Positions 49,343 through 59,461 of a stretch of DNA of 64,000 nt are shown piece after piece (within the stretch, counting starts at the first letter, position 1; the number at the start of each line of letters is the position of its first letter). Source of the stretch: an uncultured Paraburkholderia sp. GTDB taxonomy: Bacteria; Pseudomonadota; Gammaproteobacteria; Burkholderiales; Burkholderiaceae. The stretch is taken from assembly GCA_940747215.1 (NCBI GenBank), contig CALNWS010000014.1, positions 1 through 64,000 of the forward strand. Direction: 5' to 3'. The position numbers were made by a program, and so were the translations under genes. A model generated the notes under the pieces. The model had not been told where the DNA came from, did no database searches, and worked only from the letters and a program-made list of their open reading frames with translations.

Positions 49343-50714
49343 ATGGAAAAAGTGTACGTCTCGCGGCTGCCGCTGCACTGGCGCTGCACTGCGTGATTTC
49401 GTTCGCCGCCGTGACGGCGGATGAGGCCAAACAGCTCGGCACGACGCTCACCGCGTTCGGCGCGGAGAAGAGCGCGAGCGGCGACGGCATCATTCCCGCC
49501 TACACCGGCGGTCTGACGCAGGCCCCGCCGGCTTTTCGGCGAAGAGCGGCGTCTGGATCGATCCATTCAAAAGCGAGAAGCCGCTCTTCAGCATCACGCA
49601 GGCGAAAATGGCGCAACATGCCGACTACCTCACGCCGGGCGTGCAGGCGCTGCTCAAACGCTTCCCCGATTATCGTGTGGATGTCTATCCCACTCATCGC
49701 ACGATGCACTATCCACAATGGGTGCTCGACAACACGTTGAAAAACGCGAAGCTCGTCGGCAAGGTGAAGGGCGATGGCGTGGAGGGTGTTTTCGGCGGGA
49801 TTCCGTTCCCTGTCCCGAAGAGCGGCTATGAGGTAATGTGGAATGCGCTGATGAGCTTACCAGCGCACGCAGGTCAAGGTGAACAACGCCAGCGCGTACT
49901 TCATGGACACCGCGGGCGGACGCACCGACCGCCGATCCTGAACTTCGCTGAATATCGCCCGTACTACGATCCCGCGAAGCAGACCGATACCTACACGGGT
50001 CCGTACGACCGTCTCTGGGCGCAGACCACGACACCGCCCACAACGGCGGGCACCACGGTACTCGTCGACTACCCGAGCAACTACTCGGCGACTGACCAGT
50101 CGAGCTGGGCGTATCTTCCCGCACAGCGTGCACGCGCATGGTACCCGATTACAAGTACGACACACCAATGGCGAACTACGGCGGCGTGACGTTCTGGGAC
50201 GAAGCGGCAATCTTCCGCGGACGCATGAACCGCTTCGACTTCAAGTTGCTTGACAAGAAGGAAATGCTGATTCCGTACAACAACTATCGCCTTTCACAGA
50301 TGAGCGGCGACGAAGTTTCCGGTCCAAAGCACACGAAGCCAGAGGCAGTGCGCTGGGAAAGTCACCGGGTTTGGGTAGTCGAGGCGGCGCTTAAGTCAGA
50401 CGCGCGTCATGCGTATTCCAAGCGCGTGTTCTATGTCGACGAAGATAGCTGGTTCTTCGCCGAGTTGGACGGCTATGGCAAAGACGGCAAGCTCTGGCGC
50501 GTGGGCATCGACTATCCATTCAACTTCTATGACGAGGCCGGCGGCGTGTATCCGACGTCGCTCGGTTTCTACGATCTCGACAAGGCAAGGGCAACTACTA
50601 CTTCGTCGCTGCGGTCGCGACATCCAATGGTCCGATGACCGTGCGTCCGTCCGACAAGCTGGTCAATCCGAATATCTTCACGCCGGCCGGCATGGCGGGC
50701 ACCGGGTGCGGTAA
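49343..50714 (+). pseudogene. DUF1329-family exported protein, several frameshifts
   Basis: The ATG at 49343 is out of frame with the signal sequence that follows (RLAAAAALALHCVISFAAV), so the first shift is within the first five codons. VTADEAKQLGTTLTAFGAEKSASGDGIIPAYTGGL is the family start. IDPFKSEKPLFSITQAKMAQHADYLTPGVQALLKRFPDYRVDVYPTHR, VEGVFGGIPFPVPKSGYEVMWN, NYGGVTFWDEAAIFRGRMNRFDFKLLDKKEMLIPYNNYRL and VDEDSWFFAELDGYGKDGKLWRVGIDYPFN are in three frames. The C-terminal KLVNPNIFTPAGMAGTG ends at TAA 50712-50714 after a one-base loss. It is the usual partner of DUF1302 and is probably periplasmic. Confidence 0.83.
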
Positions 50715-50718
50715 GCGT

Positions 50719-50739
50719 CGCCCCGCGTACCGCGGGGCG
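50719..50739 (+). terminator. GC-rich stem-loop after DUF1329
   Basis: CGCCCCGCG (50719-50727) pairs with CGCGGGGCG (50731-50739) around TAC, followed only by TTC. It may be a processing or attenuation hairpin within the four-gene module and not a full terminator. Confidence 0.5.
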
Positions 50740-50812
50740 TTCTGCCGAGCGGACGTGTCCAGTGCAATCCGTTCGGCAGAACAGGAGACAACCGACGGGA
50801 CAAGGGGGAGCG

Positions 50813-51867
50813 ATGTTGCAGCAGTTCTGCGTGAGTGCGATGAAAACCGTTGTTGCCCTCGGTGTGGCGGCGTACATGGCGGGCGCATGCATTCGACTCG
50901 GCGGCGGTCGTGCACAAGACTATCGACGGCAGGCCGCTTATGGCGGTGGCGAATGCGGGCGAACGTCTCGTCGCCGTGGGCATGCGTGGTCTCGTGGCCG
51001 TGTCCGATGACGCGGGCAGGCATTGGGCGCAAATGCCGGTACCTGTGCGCAGCGATCTGCTGGCAATCAGCTTTCCGAATGCATCGGATAGCTGGGTGGT
51101 CGGGCACGACGGCGTCGTGCTGCATACGGCCGACGGCAGCCGAACGTGGGTCAAGCAGTTCGATGGCCGGATGGCGAGCACTGTGCTTGCCGCTGTTTAC
51201 CGCAAGCGCATCGATGCAGGAGAGAAAACGCTGCAGCCGTTCTCGATCAACTCGCGCTCAACTACAAAGCCGGTGCTTCAGTGCCGTTTCTTGACGTGTG
51301 CTTCACCGATTCACTGCATAGCATGCCTGTCGGCGTATTCGGCATGGCGATCGCGACTGACGACGTCAGCAAGACCTGGGTGCCGGCACTCGAGTGGATC
51401 GACAATCCGCAGTTCCTGCATCTCGACGCCGTGCGCACCATTGGGGGCGTGCGCTACATCGTGGGCGAGCAAGGTCACATCTACCGCGAGCAAGCCGGCA
51501 CAGGCAGATTCGCGGCCCTCGACACCGGTTGTTCGGGTAGCTTCTTCGGCCTCGCAGGCCGGGGCGATCTCGTGCTTGCCTATGGCCTGAAGGGCACGCT
51601 CTACCGCAGCGACGATCGCGGCGCGAATTGGCACGCGGTGAATACGTCGCTGCGAGGTGCAGTGACAGGCGCTTCGTGGATGCTGGAGCGCGAGGCTTTC
51701 GCGCTCGTGACTGCAGCGGCAGAAACCGTGCTCTACGATCCTATGGCAGGCACGTTCAAGGCGTTCAAGCCCGATCGCCGATCGGTATTCACGGCCGTGC
51801 AGGCTTTCTCGGCGGCGACGTCCTGCTTGCCGCGCTCGACGGCATTGGGCAGGCGTCGCTGAAATGA
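50813..51867 (+). pseudogene. YCF48/BNR-repeat protein, several frameshifts
   Basis: ATG 50813 gives MLQQFCVSAMKTVVALGVAAYMAGA (export signal), shifting near 50890 to VVHKTIDGRPLMAVANAGERLVAVGMRGLVAVSDDAGRHWAQ. The repeat pattern G.RG.v..S.D.G..W recurs (GHDGVVLHTADGSRTWVKQ, YGLKGTLYRSDDRGANWHAV), as in photosystem-assembly-type beta propellers. Further shifts occur near 51250 and 51800, with GGDVLLAALDGIGQASLK ending at 51867. It overlaps the MMPL start by 4 bases. Members occur beside MMPL transporters in steroid- and terpene-type clusters; their role there is not established. Confidence 0.82.
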
Positions 51868-53918
51868 GCGGACATTACGACGCACTCGGAATACACCGTA
51901 TGAAACTAGACGCACAGCGGCTCGATGCGATGCCGGTGGTCCGCAACCGGGCGGACTTCGATGCGGCATCGGGCTCCCGCCTCGAGCGGCTGATATTCAA
52001 CCATCGTCGGTGGATCGTCGTGGTCTGCACAATCTTGACGGCATGCCTCGGCATAATCGCGACGCAATCGAATATCAGCACGAGTTATGAACGGATGATG
52101 CCGCAGTCCAGTCAGTTCATCCGCAACTATCTCGCCAACATCGGCTCGCTGCGTGGACTCGGCAATTCGGTGCGTATCGTAGTTGAGAACCGGAGCGTCA
52201 CGATCTACTATCCGGCGTTTCTGCAAAAACTGCGCGCCATCAACGACAAAGTTTATCTGATAAGAGATAGAGATTCGTCACGACTACGCAAGCGCCGACG
52301 CGGACATCGCCATTCACGTCATCGGTTTCGCCCAACTCGTGGGCGATCTGCTCGTCGGGCTCATGCAGGTGGCGATGTACTTCGGCGTGGCCGCGGCGAT
52401 CGCGACGCTCGTCATCCATGCCTATACGCGCGGTGCGTGCGCAGCACGCTGCTCGTGGTAGCCTGCTCGACGCTCGCCGTTCTGTGGCAACTCGGTATCG
52501 TTCATCTGCTCGGCGTCGATCTCGATCCGTATTCGATACTGGTTCCGTTCCTGATCTTCGCGATCGGCGTGTCGCACGGCGCGCAGAAAATGAATGGCAT
52601 CATGCAGGACATCGAGCGCGGCACGGATCGCTACATCGCGGCGCGCTATACATTTCGCCGGCTTTTCCTAGCTGGTCTCACGGCGCTGCTTGCGAACGCC
52701 ATCGGTTTTGCCGTGCTGATGCTGATCGACATCCCGGTGATTCGTGGCCTTGCACTCGCGGCGAGCGTCGGCGTGGCCGTGCTGATTTTCACGAATCTCG
52801 TGTTTCTGCCAGTGCTGCTTTCCTACGCCGGTGTGAGCGAGGCAGCAGCGGCGCGCAGCCTGAGGGCAGATGACCGACATCCGTTCGTGCGACTGCTCAC
52901 GCCATTTACGGGCCCGTGCCGGCGACCATCGTGGTGGTGGCGGCTGGGGTTCTTACAGTGGCCGGCCTGGTCGTAAGCCAGCATCTGAAAATCGGCGATC
53001 TCGATCCGGGCGCGCCGGAGTTGCGCGCGGACTCGCGCTATAACCGCGACAACGCGTACATCACGAGCCACTATCGCCTCTCGTCGGATCAGTTCGCGGT
53101 GATCGTGAAGACGCCGCTAGGCGGCATCAACGAATTCCGCACGCTCATTGGCATGGACAGCCTCGATGGACAGCCTCGAACAGGCGCTGCGCGATGTGCC
53201 GGGCGTACAGACCACCACGTCCATCAGCACGCTGACCCGGCGCAATACGGCGGTGGGCTACGAGGGCGATCAGCGCTGGATGATCATCAGCCGCGATCCG
53301 GCCGTCTCAACCGATGCAGTGAACAACACCTACGTCTCCAATCCCGAATTCGTCGACGGCACGCACGCGGTTGTGCCCGTGGTCGCGTTCCTCCCCGATC
53401 ACAAAGCGGCGACGCTCGAGCGTGTCGTGCAAACGGTGGAAGAATTTGCTGCACGAAACGATGCGCCACAGCGACAGTTCCTGCTCGCGGCGGGCAGCGC
53501 CGGCATCGAGGCCGCTACGAATATCGCCGTCGAAAAAGCCAACCGCATGATGCTCGCGCTCGTCTATGTGGCGGTCGTGGTGCTGTGCTTCATCACGTTT
53601 CGCAACTGGCGGACGGCTCTTGGTGTCGGCATTAGCGTGGACTACGCGCTTTATCTCGTGAGCGTACAAATCGCGCTGCAACGACAGGGTGTGCCGCTCG
53701 CCGATGCATATCGTCAAGCGCTCGGTTTCACGGGCAAAGTGATCGCATTGATCGGCGTCACGCTGGCGGTCGCCGTCGTGACGTGGGTGTATTCGCCCAT
53801 CAAGTTTCAAGCCGTCATCTGGAACATGGTGGGCGCGCTCGTGCTGATCCCCGCGCTCTCGCATTTCTTTCTGCGGGTCGCACCGGATGGAAAGACTCGT
53901 CACGTTTATTCGTTTTAA
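51864..53918 (+). pseudogene. MMPL/RND-family transporter, deletions, frameshifts and a 13-bp duplication
   Basis: From ATG 51864: LERLIFNHRRWIVVVCTILTACLGII (first membrane helix), STSYERMMPQSSQFIRNYL. A large periplasmic piece is missing at about 52255. Then, across shifts, IGFAQLVGDLLVGLMQVAMYFGVAAAIATLVI, LLGVDLDPYSILVPFLIFAIGVSHGAQKMNGI (the family's ISHxVQ-type motif) and GLTALLANAIGFAVLMLIDIPVIRGLALAASVGVAVL. The second half restarts at 52916 (TIVVVAAGVLTVAGLVV) and shifts again at the duplication (53153-53178). Helices ALVYVAVVVLCFITF and GISVDYALYLVSVQIALQ are joined by another probable deletion. Likely moved hydrophobic substrate across the inner membrane. Confidence 0.85.
53153..53178. 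repeat. 13-bp tandem duplication in the MMPL gene
   Basis: ATGGACAGCCTCG twice in a row (53153-53165, 53166-53178). It shifts the frame between GMDSLDG and MDSLEQALRDVPG; removing one copy restores a single frame. Confidence 0.92.
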
Positions 53919-54491
53919 AATCGTCAACGGCCAATGGAAGATTCCGTCTTTCTCACTTCTCAACGAATACATAGTTTTTTGGCGTGGCCAATGTTGCTCG
54001 CGCGATGACTTCCAGTTGCCTGCTTCGAGCGGTTTCAGCGAATGGAAAATCCCTTGCCATACACAGTCCGTTTGCTATCTTTAATAATCGAAAGCTTCGT
54101 GTCTTCCTGGCATGGCGCTGTCAAAAATCGTCCTATCGCTTTGTACGGTGTCAAGTGAAACACCGCGCATACGTATTTTTACTGTGGCCGGCAGTTGCGA
54201 TAGTCCGGGCAATCACGTTAGGCCCAACTAACGTCGTTCCTGTCTCCGGAACTCTTCGATTCATCCTCCCCATTACCAAGCGGCCGAACTCACGCGACGG
54301 CAGTAACAACGGATTCTGTGATCTGAACCTCTTCAATATTTTTTGCTGTTTCTTCAAGGCGCGACTCAGGTAGGCCTCGGCACTCCCGCCAAAGAGCTTG
54401 CCACCACGTGCCGACTGCGACGCAACCAAGCATCAGAACGGAAAAGCGGCGGATATTTGCCGGCTTGATTTGAACTTCGGCAGATGACTTC
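53919..54491. other. Lower-GC 570-base stretch without a recognised gene
   Basis: GC content drops visibly here compared with both sides. The minus strand has an open frame (54290-54493, 67 codons) starting MKSSAEVQIKPANIRRF with one possible membrane segment (SVLMLGCVAVGTWWQAL), which I do not recognise. It overlaps the next gene's first codon, so both cannot use these starts. It may be a remnant. Confidence 0.4.
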
Positions 54492-55516
54492 ATGGAGTCC
54501 AGTATGTTTCAGTACATGCTCATGGCTGCAGCCAGCAGGCCGGCGAACTGGTCGATAACACGCCTTGCCGCGGCCTTGTTCGTCACCTTGTTTGTCTCCT
54601 TGCTCGTCGCATTATTCAGCGTCCCCACCCTGACTACGGAGGGAGGACTTGGCAGACCTGTCGCCGGCATGAGCGTGCTTCCCGACGCGGGCATCGTTCC
54701 GTCCGATCCGATGACGATTGTGAACCTTCAGCAGATCTACATCGACGGTTCCATCGGTGCAAGCCGGCAGGTGCCAATAGCCGGAAAGACGGCGCTTGGC
54801 ATCGAAGGCGAAGTAGCGTTCACGCTGGCATCCGTGCTGCGCACATGGGGTTCAGTTGGCGGATGGAGCTTCGCATCCGGCATCACGCTTCCATACGTGT
54901 GGTCGGAAGTGAACGGCACCGTATCGGCCGGGCCGGTCGCGCGATCGACAAGTGACCGAACGTCGAATCTCTTCGACATGTACTTCACGCCCGTCGTCGC
55001 CGGCTATCACCTCACGAAGACGGATCACGTCGCGCTGAGCTTCAGTTTCTGGGCGCCCACGGGCCAATACGAAGCGAACGCGCTCACAATCCGAGCCTGA
55101 ACCACTGGACGCTCGTGCCGCAAGTTGCCTACACGAAGCTCGTACCGCAATATGGCCTGGAATTCGACGTGACGCTTGGCTTCCAGTTCTATACGCGAAA
55201 CAACGCGACCGACTACCAGAACGCCCCGCTCATGACGCTCGACGCCATGGGTTTGAAAAAATTCTCCAACGGGCTCGGTATTGGTCTCGTTTTGGGAACC
55301 GTTCAGCAACTCGGCAACGATAGCGGTCCCACGGCAGACCGGCTCAATGGATTCGTGGGCCACGATTTGTCCATCGGTCCCATCGTTACTTTCGACACGA
55401 AGCTCAATGGCAAAACCCCGTTGTTGGCGACCTTGCGCTGGGTGCCCAACGTCCAGAGTACAAACCGTCTGAAAAGCACGAGGAGCTTTCAGGCAACTGC
55501 CATTCTCGCGTTCTGA
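54492..55516 (+). pseudogene. SphA-like outer-membrane protein (Phenol_MetA_deg family), single frameshift
   Basis: ATG 54492 (or 54504, MFQYMLMAAASRP) leads to a hydrophobic export segment (LAAALFVTLFVSLLVALF), then TTEGGLGRPVAGMSVLPDAGIVPSDP, the family's start. A beta-barrel pattern follows (TLASVLRTWGSVGGWSFASGITLPYVWSEVNG, FTPVVAGYHLTKTDHVALSFSFWAPTGQYEAN). Near 55085 one base changes the frame; LNHWTLVPQVAYTKLVPQYGLEFDVTLGFQFYTRNN continues to the terminal Phe (ATILAF, 55516). Such proteins are linked to uptake of aromatic or hydrophobic compounds. It lacks an island palindrome. Confidence 0.8.
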
Positions 55517-55599
55517 TTCTTTTGATGCTCAAGCGAGCATGAGTTGTTTGTGCCGTGTGGTTTCAGCGATTGCAACGATGCTTAAAAAAGTTACTGCCC

Positions 55600-56853
55600 A
55601 TGAGACACTGGATGAAAAGAGGTCTCAGAATCGTATTAGCTTCGGCAACACTAGCCCTGCTTTCCTTGACGGGTGAGGTATCGCTCGCTGATGAAACCAA
55701 AGCCACGCACACGACAGCGAATCCGATGGTGGGATCTGCGTCGCTCACGGACTCTGACATCAGCAACGCGTACATCTATCTGTTGGCGCATTTGCTTGTC
55801 ACACGTCAGCAGCAACTGGATTTTGAAGAAGGCTTTCAATGGAACAAACTCGCTAATCGGAAGCCGGGCGCAGTAGATTGCGCCACATCCTAATCTTGAT
55901 GTCGCGTATTCGGAAGCGTGGATTGCTGTCGATGAGACGAGTTGCACCGTAGTCAGCGTTCCGCCAATTCACGGCAGGCACTACACCGTGCAATTACTCA
56001 GTGGCTGGGGCGAGCCGCTGGCCAATATCACAATGAACGGCTATTCTCGAAGAGGCCGTATGGAAATTTCGCGTCGTGTCTGCGAGGAGCCAATGTGCCC
56101 ATTCGCGCTTCCAACCATACCGAAGACGCCGATATTTGGTCTGGAGGCATTTCCTCGTGTGGAGGCATTCGATGCAGCCGAGGTTGCACTTGACAGCGAC
56201 CCGGAGCGCAATCCCGGACTTGAAGATATGCAGACGCTAGCTCGTCGAGTTGCGGCGGCTGCGAAGTCGCCATCACAGCGCGCGCACATCGACTACGTCA
56301 TCCGCACCAAAGCCTTGGCTGATACTGCCAAGGCGGGTGCGATCATTGGACACGGGACGGTGCAAAGCGGCTGGGCGCGACCAAGCGCGGTAGGCAAGTA
56401 TGGCTCGACTATCTGACGCGCACGCTCGTCGGCTACCGGGGCATATGGGCGAACATCAAGCCCGAGGTGCTCTACTACCGCGGCACAACGGATTCGACCG
56501 GCGCCGAATTGAACGGCGACAACGTCTACACACTGCGCTTCCCGAAGGACGCGTTGCCGTCCCGCTTCGCTAACTATTTCTGGTCGGTGATCGCGGTAGA
56601 CAGCGCGTGCTTCAGAGTATTGCCGAACCCATTGAACGAATACCTGCTCAACGACGCGTCGGGGCTCACGTAGGGAGACGATGGATCGCTGACGCTGTAC
56701 TTTACGGCAGAGAAACCGCGCGATGCGCCTCAAGGTAACTGACTTCCCACGCCCCGCGGCGCGAAGTATCGTTTGACGTTCCGCTACTGCAGACCCGTTG
56801 ACGGCGTAGCGAACGGAACGTATTTCCCGCCTGCGCTCGTACGCGCGCCTTGA
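55600..56853 (+). pseudogene. Second DUF1254/DUF1214 exported protein, many lesions
   Basis: ATG 55600 reads MRHWMKRGLRIVLASATLALLSLTGEVSLADE (signal). DSDISNAYIYLLAHLLVTRQQQLDFEEGFQWN runs to a shift near 55885; LDVAYSEAWIAVDETSCTVVSVPPIHGRHYTVQLLSGWGEPLANI is the DUF1254 core. Another shift occurs near 56395, then VLYYRGTTDSTGAELNGDNVYTLRFPKDALP of DUF1214, in-frame TAG (56671-56673) for a probable Tyr, and TGA in GN-stop-LPTP where Trp is expected. It ends VNGTYFPPALVR-like at 56853. Homologous to the copy at 34385 but clearly diverged. Confidence 0.8.
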
Positions 56854-57055
56854 CGTGATTTGTTGTGTAAATCGGAGTCTGCATGACGGACGCACGAAAG
56901 CGGGGGCGTGCCCACGCTCTCCGCTCGCGGCTCCACGCGTTTCTCACGCTTCGCAACGTGCCTGCAATGCGCTTCAGAATCAGAACGTACTGCACGACGC
57001 GCTTCATAATATGCTTCACAACACCGTTCACAACGCGCTATGCAACGTTATTCGA

Positions 57056-57663
57056 TCAATCCCGCACAAGCTCCACCGCCAGTGCCGAGACGAATTCTGC
57101 TCGCACGTTGCCGCCAGCCTTTAAGTCGTCGAGCGCAATGTTGGGTGCGACCCTGAGCACCTGTCGATGCTTCGGTCCGCGTAGTGTCACAAGACGGCTT
57201 TTTCGGTCGACCTTCAACACGGTCGCGACGACCTGCACATGATGTGCCGACGACGCATAACCCGCCGAAGCCGGAATCACCGCCGTGGTTTAAATGCGCT
57301 CGCGAATGCCGCGTTTGGGCAACCTGTCGATATGGATAAGCAACGCCTGCTGGTACGCGACGTTCAGCTTGTCGCCCACGCACAGTTTGCTCACGTCGGC
57401 GAGCGCCGGGTTCACGTCTACATCAGCGAGATTGCCGCGCGGACCGCGTAGCGTGACGGTATTGGTCGCGCGATTGATCGCCGCGACGCGCACCTCTGAA
57501 TGGATCACTTCGGCTTTGCCGAGTTCTCGTTGTCCGGCGTCCTGCTGGAGCGTGCTGGTTGCGTTTGGTTTGTATACGAAGACGCGTTTTGCGTGAGAAC
57601 CGTTGCTGGGCTAAGCGTTGCAACGAGCGCGATAACGAAGCCGACTTTGCGCAAACAGTTCAT
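57056..57663 (-). pseudogene. Exported protein of unknown function with two VTLRGP repeats, broken
   Basis: ATG 57663 starts MNCLRKVGFVIALVATLSPATVLT, a signal peptide. A frameshift near 57505 leads to HSEVRVAAINRATNTVTLRGPRGNLADVDVNPALADVSKL, then TAA at 57290-57292. Continuing in frame is VVATVLKVDRKSRLVTLRGPKHRQVLRVAPNIALDDLKAGGNVRAEF, a second copy of the same ~60-residue unit, to 57056. The internal duplication suggests two small beta-barrel units. I do not recognise the family. Confidence 0.65.
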
Positions 57664-57740
57664 GCGTTGCTCCCGAAGTGTTGTCACCAACCTCGTTCGC
57701 CACCTCGAGCCGCTCGCGCATAACTGCGGTTAAAAAGCGC

Positions 57741-58001
57741 TTACAGTTCCGGCCGCGCGAAGTCGCTCGTGACGATGTGTTCGCCGTACACCTGCGCCGC
57801 CGCGACGGCTTCGAGCTTGGTCGGATATGGGCCGAGTTCGGGTGCGCCGTCGAATGGAAACAGCACGCGGCCGTCCGTGGTTCGAACCACTTTCAATACG
57901 CCGAAGAAGCGCTTGTAACCGGCCAGTTTCGACGTGGCCGTGATCTGAAAATCTTCCCCCGACGCAGCGGGTAAGCTGGGAATAAAAATGGACTTGCTCA
58001 T
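57741..58001 (-). CDS. DUF6723-like small protein
   Basis: 86 residues from ATG 58001 (MSKSIFIPSLP). The core GVLKVVRTTDGRVLFPFDGAPELGPYPTKLEAVAAAQVYGEHIV matches the small family I know from Burkholderia as DUF6723. No signal peptide or membrane segment. Function unknown. No lesion seen, unlike both neighbours. An ATG four codons earlier (58013) is an alternative start. Confidence 0.65.
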   Translation of the reverse strand: MSKSIFIPSLPAASGEDFQITATSKLAGYKRFFGVLKVVRTTDGRVLFPFDGAPELGPYPTKLEAVAAAQVYGEHIVTSDFARPEL

Positions 58002-58270
58002 ACCTGAAAACATCTCTTGTTCAATGGGGCAAGGCCTGCGCGAAACGTCAAGACTACACCTGGTTGCTGTCGACGCGATTCGCCGGCGGCCGTCATTGTC
58101 TCAAATCCACACGAACGACGTTGCGCACACACGCCTGTCACCACGAGCAATCACGCGAAAACGCCACGTTATACGCGTGGCCTGATGACCGATATCTGCC
58201 GAACTTGTGGCGTTATTCATGCACGCGTCACACGTCAAACCAAACCTACAGTGGGGAGTCCAATAAAATA

Positions 58271-58290
58271 CCTGAATTCAGGGGATCCCC
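58271..58290. repeat. Two overlapping palindromes at the ribosome site of the phosphoesterase gene
   Basis: CCTGAATTCAGG (58271-58282) overlaps GGGGATCCCC (58281-58290), which abuts the ATG at 58291. The only Shine-Dalgarno-like bases (AGGGGA) are inside the second palindrome. Confidence 0.6.
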
Positions 58291-59453
58291 ATGCTACAGC
58301 GCAACGCGTTGCGTGCTTTTCTTATGGCCGCCTGCGCGGCCCTGCTCGGTTTGATCGTGGCTGCTTGCGGTTCGTCTTCGTCGTCGCTGAACGTGACGGG
58401 CCAGCAGAAAATCCGTCACGTCTTCGTGATCACGCTCGAAAACGAAAACTACGCGACGACGTTCGGTGCGAACAGCAAGGTGCCGTATCTGTCGCAGACG
58501 CTCACGTCGCAAGGCGCGATGGTGCAGCAGTACTACGGCGCGGGGCACGTGGGCCTCGACAACTCTATATCTCGATGATCAGCGGTCAGGCCGCGACGCT
58601 GGAAACGGATAACGACTGCATCACGTATCAGGACTACAAGCTCACCGGCGTGACGTCGGACGGCTAGGCAATCGGCTCGGGCTGCGTCTATCCTGCCAGC
58701 ATCAAAACCTTGCCGGATCAGTTGAAGGCGGCCGGCTACACGTGGAAGGGCTACGAAGGCGACATGGGCAACGACCCGACGCGCGAAGGCGCCACATACG
58801 GTCATCCCACGCTGAATTCGACCGACATAACGCAGGCGCCGAAGCACCGAGCGCCGCCGTGCCGCTCGGCGACCAGTAAGCGACGCGTCACAACCCGTTC
58901 ATGTATTTCCATTCGATCATCGACTCGCCGGATTGCGGGACGAACGTCGTGAATCTGAACAGGCTCACGACGGATTTTCAGTCGATCTCGACCACCGCGA
59001 ACTTCAACCTGATTACGCCGAACCTGTGCGACGACGGTCACGACGCGCCGTGCGTCGCCGGCGTTCAAGCAGGACGGTCTGCTCACCATCAATTTCGACG
59101 AGAGCATTTACGCGACGGCCTCGCAGCCGTCGGCCACGGTCGGAAACCTCGTTTTCTCCGGCGCCACCTGCTGCAGCCAGCAACCGGGCCCGAATCTCGG
59201 CACGTTCCCGCAGACGTCGTCGCTGACGTACAAGGGCATCACGATCAACCTGACGAAGCAAAGCTACGGCGGCGATCAGACCGGCGCCGTGATGCTGTCG
59301 CCGTTCGTCAAGGCGGGGACGGTGTCGACCGTGCAGTACAACCATTACTCGATGCTGAAGAGCATCGAAGACATCTTCCAACTGAGCCATCTCGGCTACG
59401 CGGGACAGGCTGGGCTTGTCGGGTTCGGCAACGATATTTTCACGAACCTGTAA
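58291..59453 (+). pseudogene. Phosphoesterase-family (acid phosphatase / phospholipase C-like) lipoprotein, broken
   Basis: ATG 58291 gives a lipoprotein signal (MLQRNALRAFLMAACAALLGLIVAACGSS). The catalytic start IRHVFVITLENENYATTFG carries the metal-binding Glu-Asn. GAGHVGLDN shifts near 58565 to YISMISGQAATLETDNDCITYQDYKLTGVTSDG, a TAG (58665-58667) replaces a probable Gln, then SGCVYPASIKTLPDQLKAAGYTWKGYEGDMGNDPTREG. More shifts occur after 58840; YNHYSMLKSIEDIFQLSHLGYAG (conserved His-Tyr-Ser) ends at 59453. Substrate unknown. Confidence 0.82.
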
Positions 59454-59461
59454 GTCACTCG

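Noticed and set aside
58270..58290. EcoRI- and BamHI-like sites (GAATTC, GGATCC) close together as vector contamination
   Set aside because: Flanking sequence is continuous with a recognisable chromosomal gene and no other polylinker sites are present.
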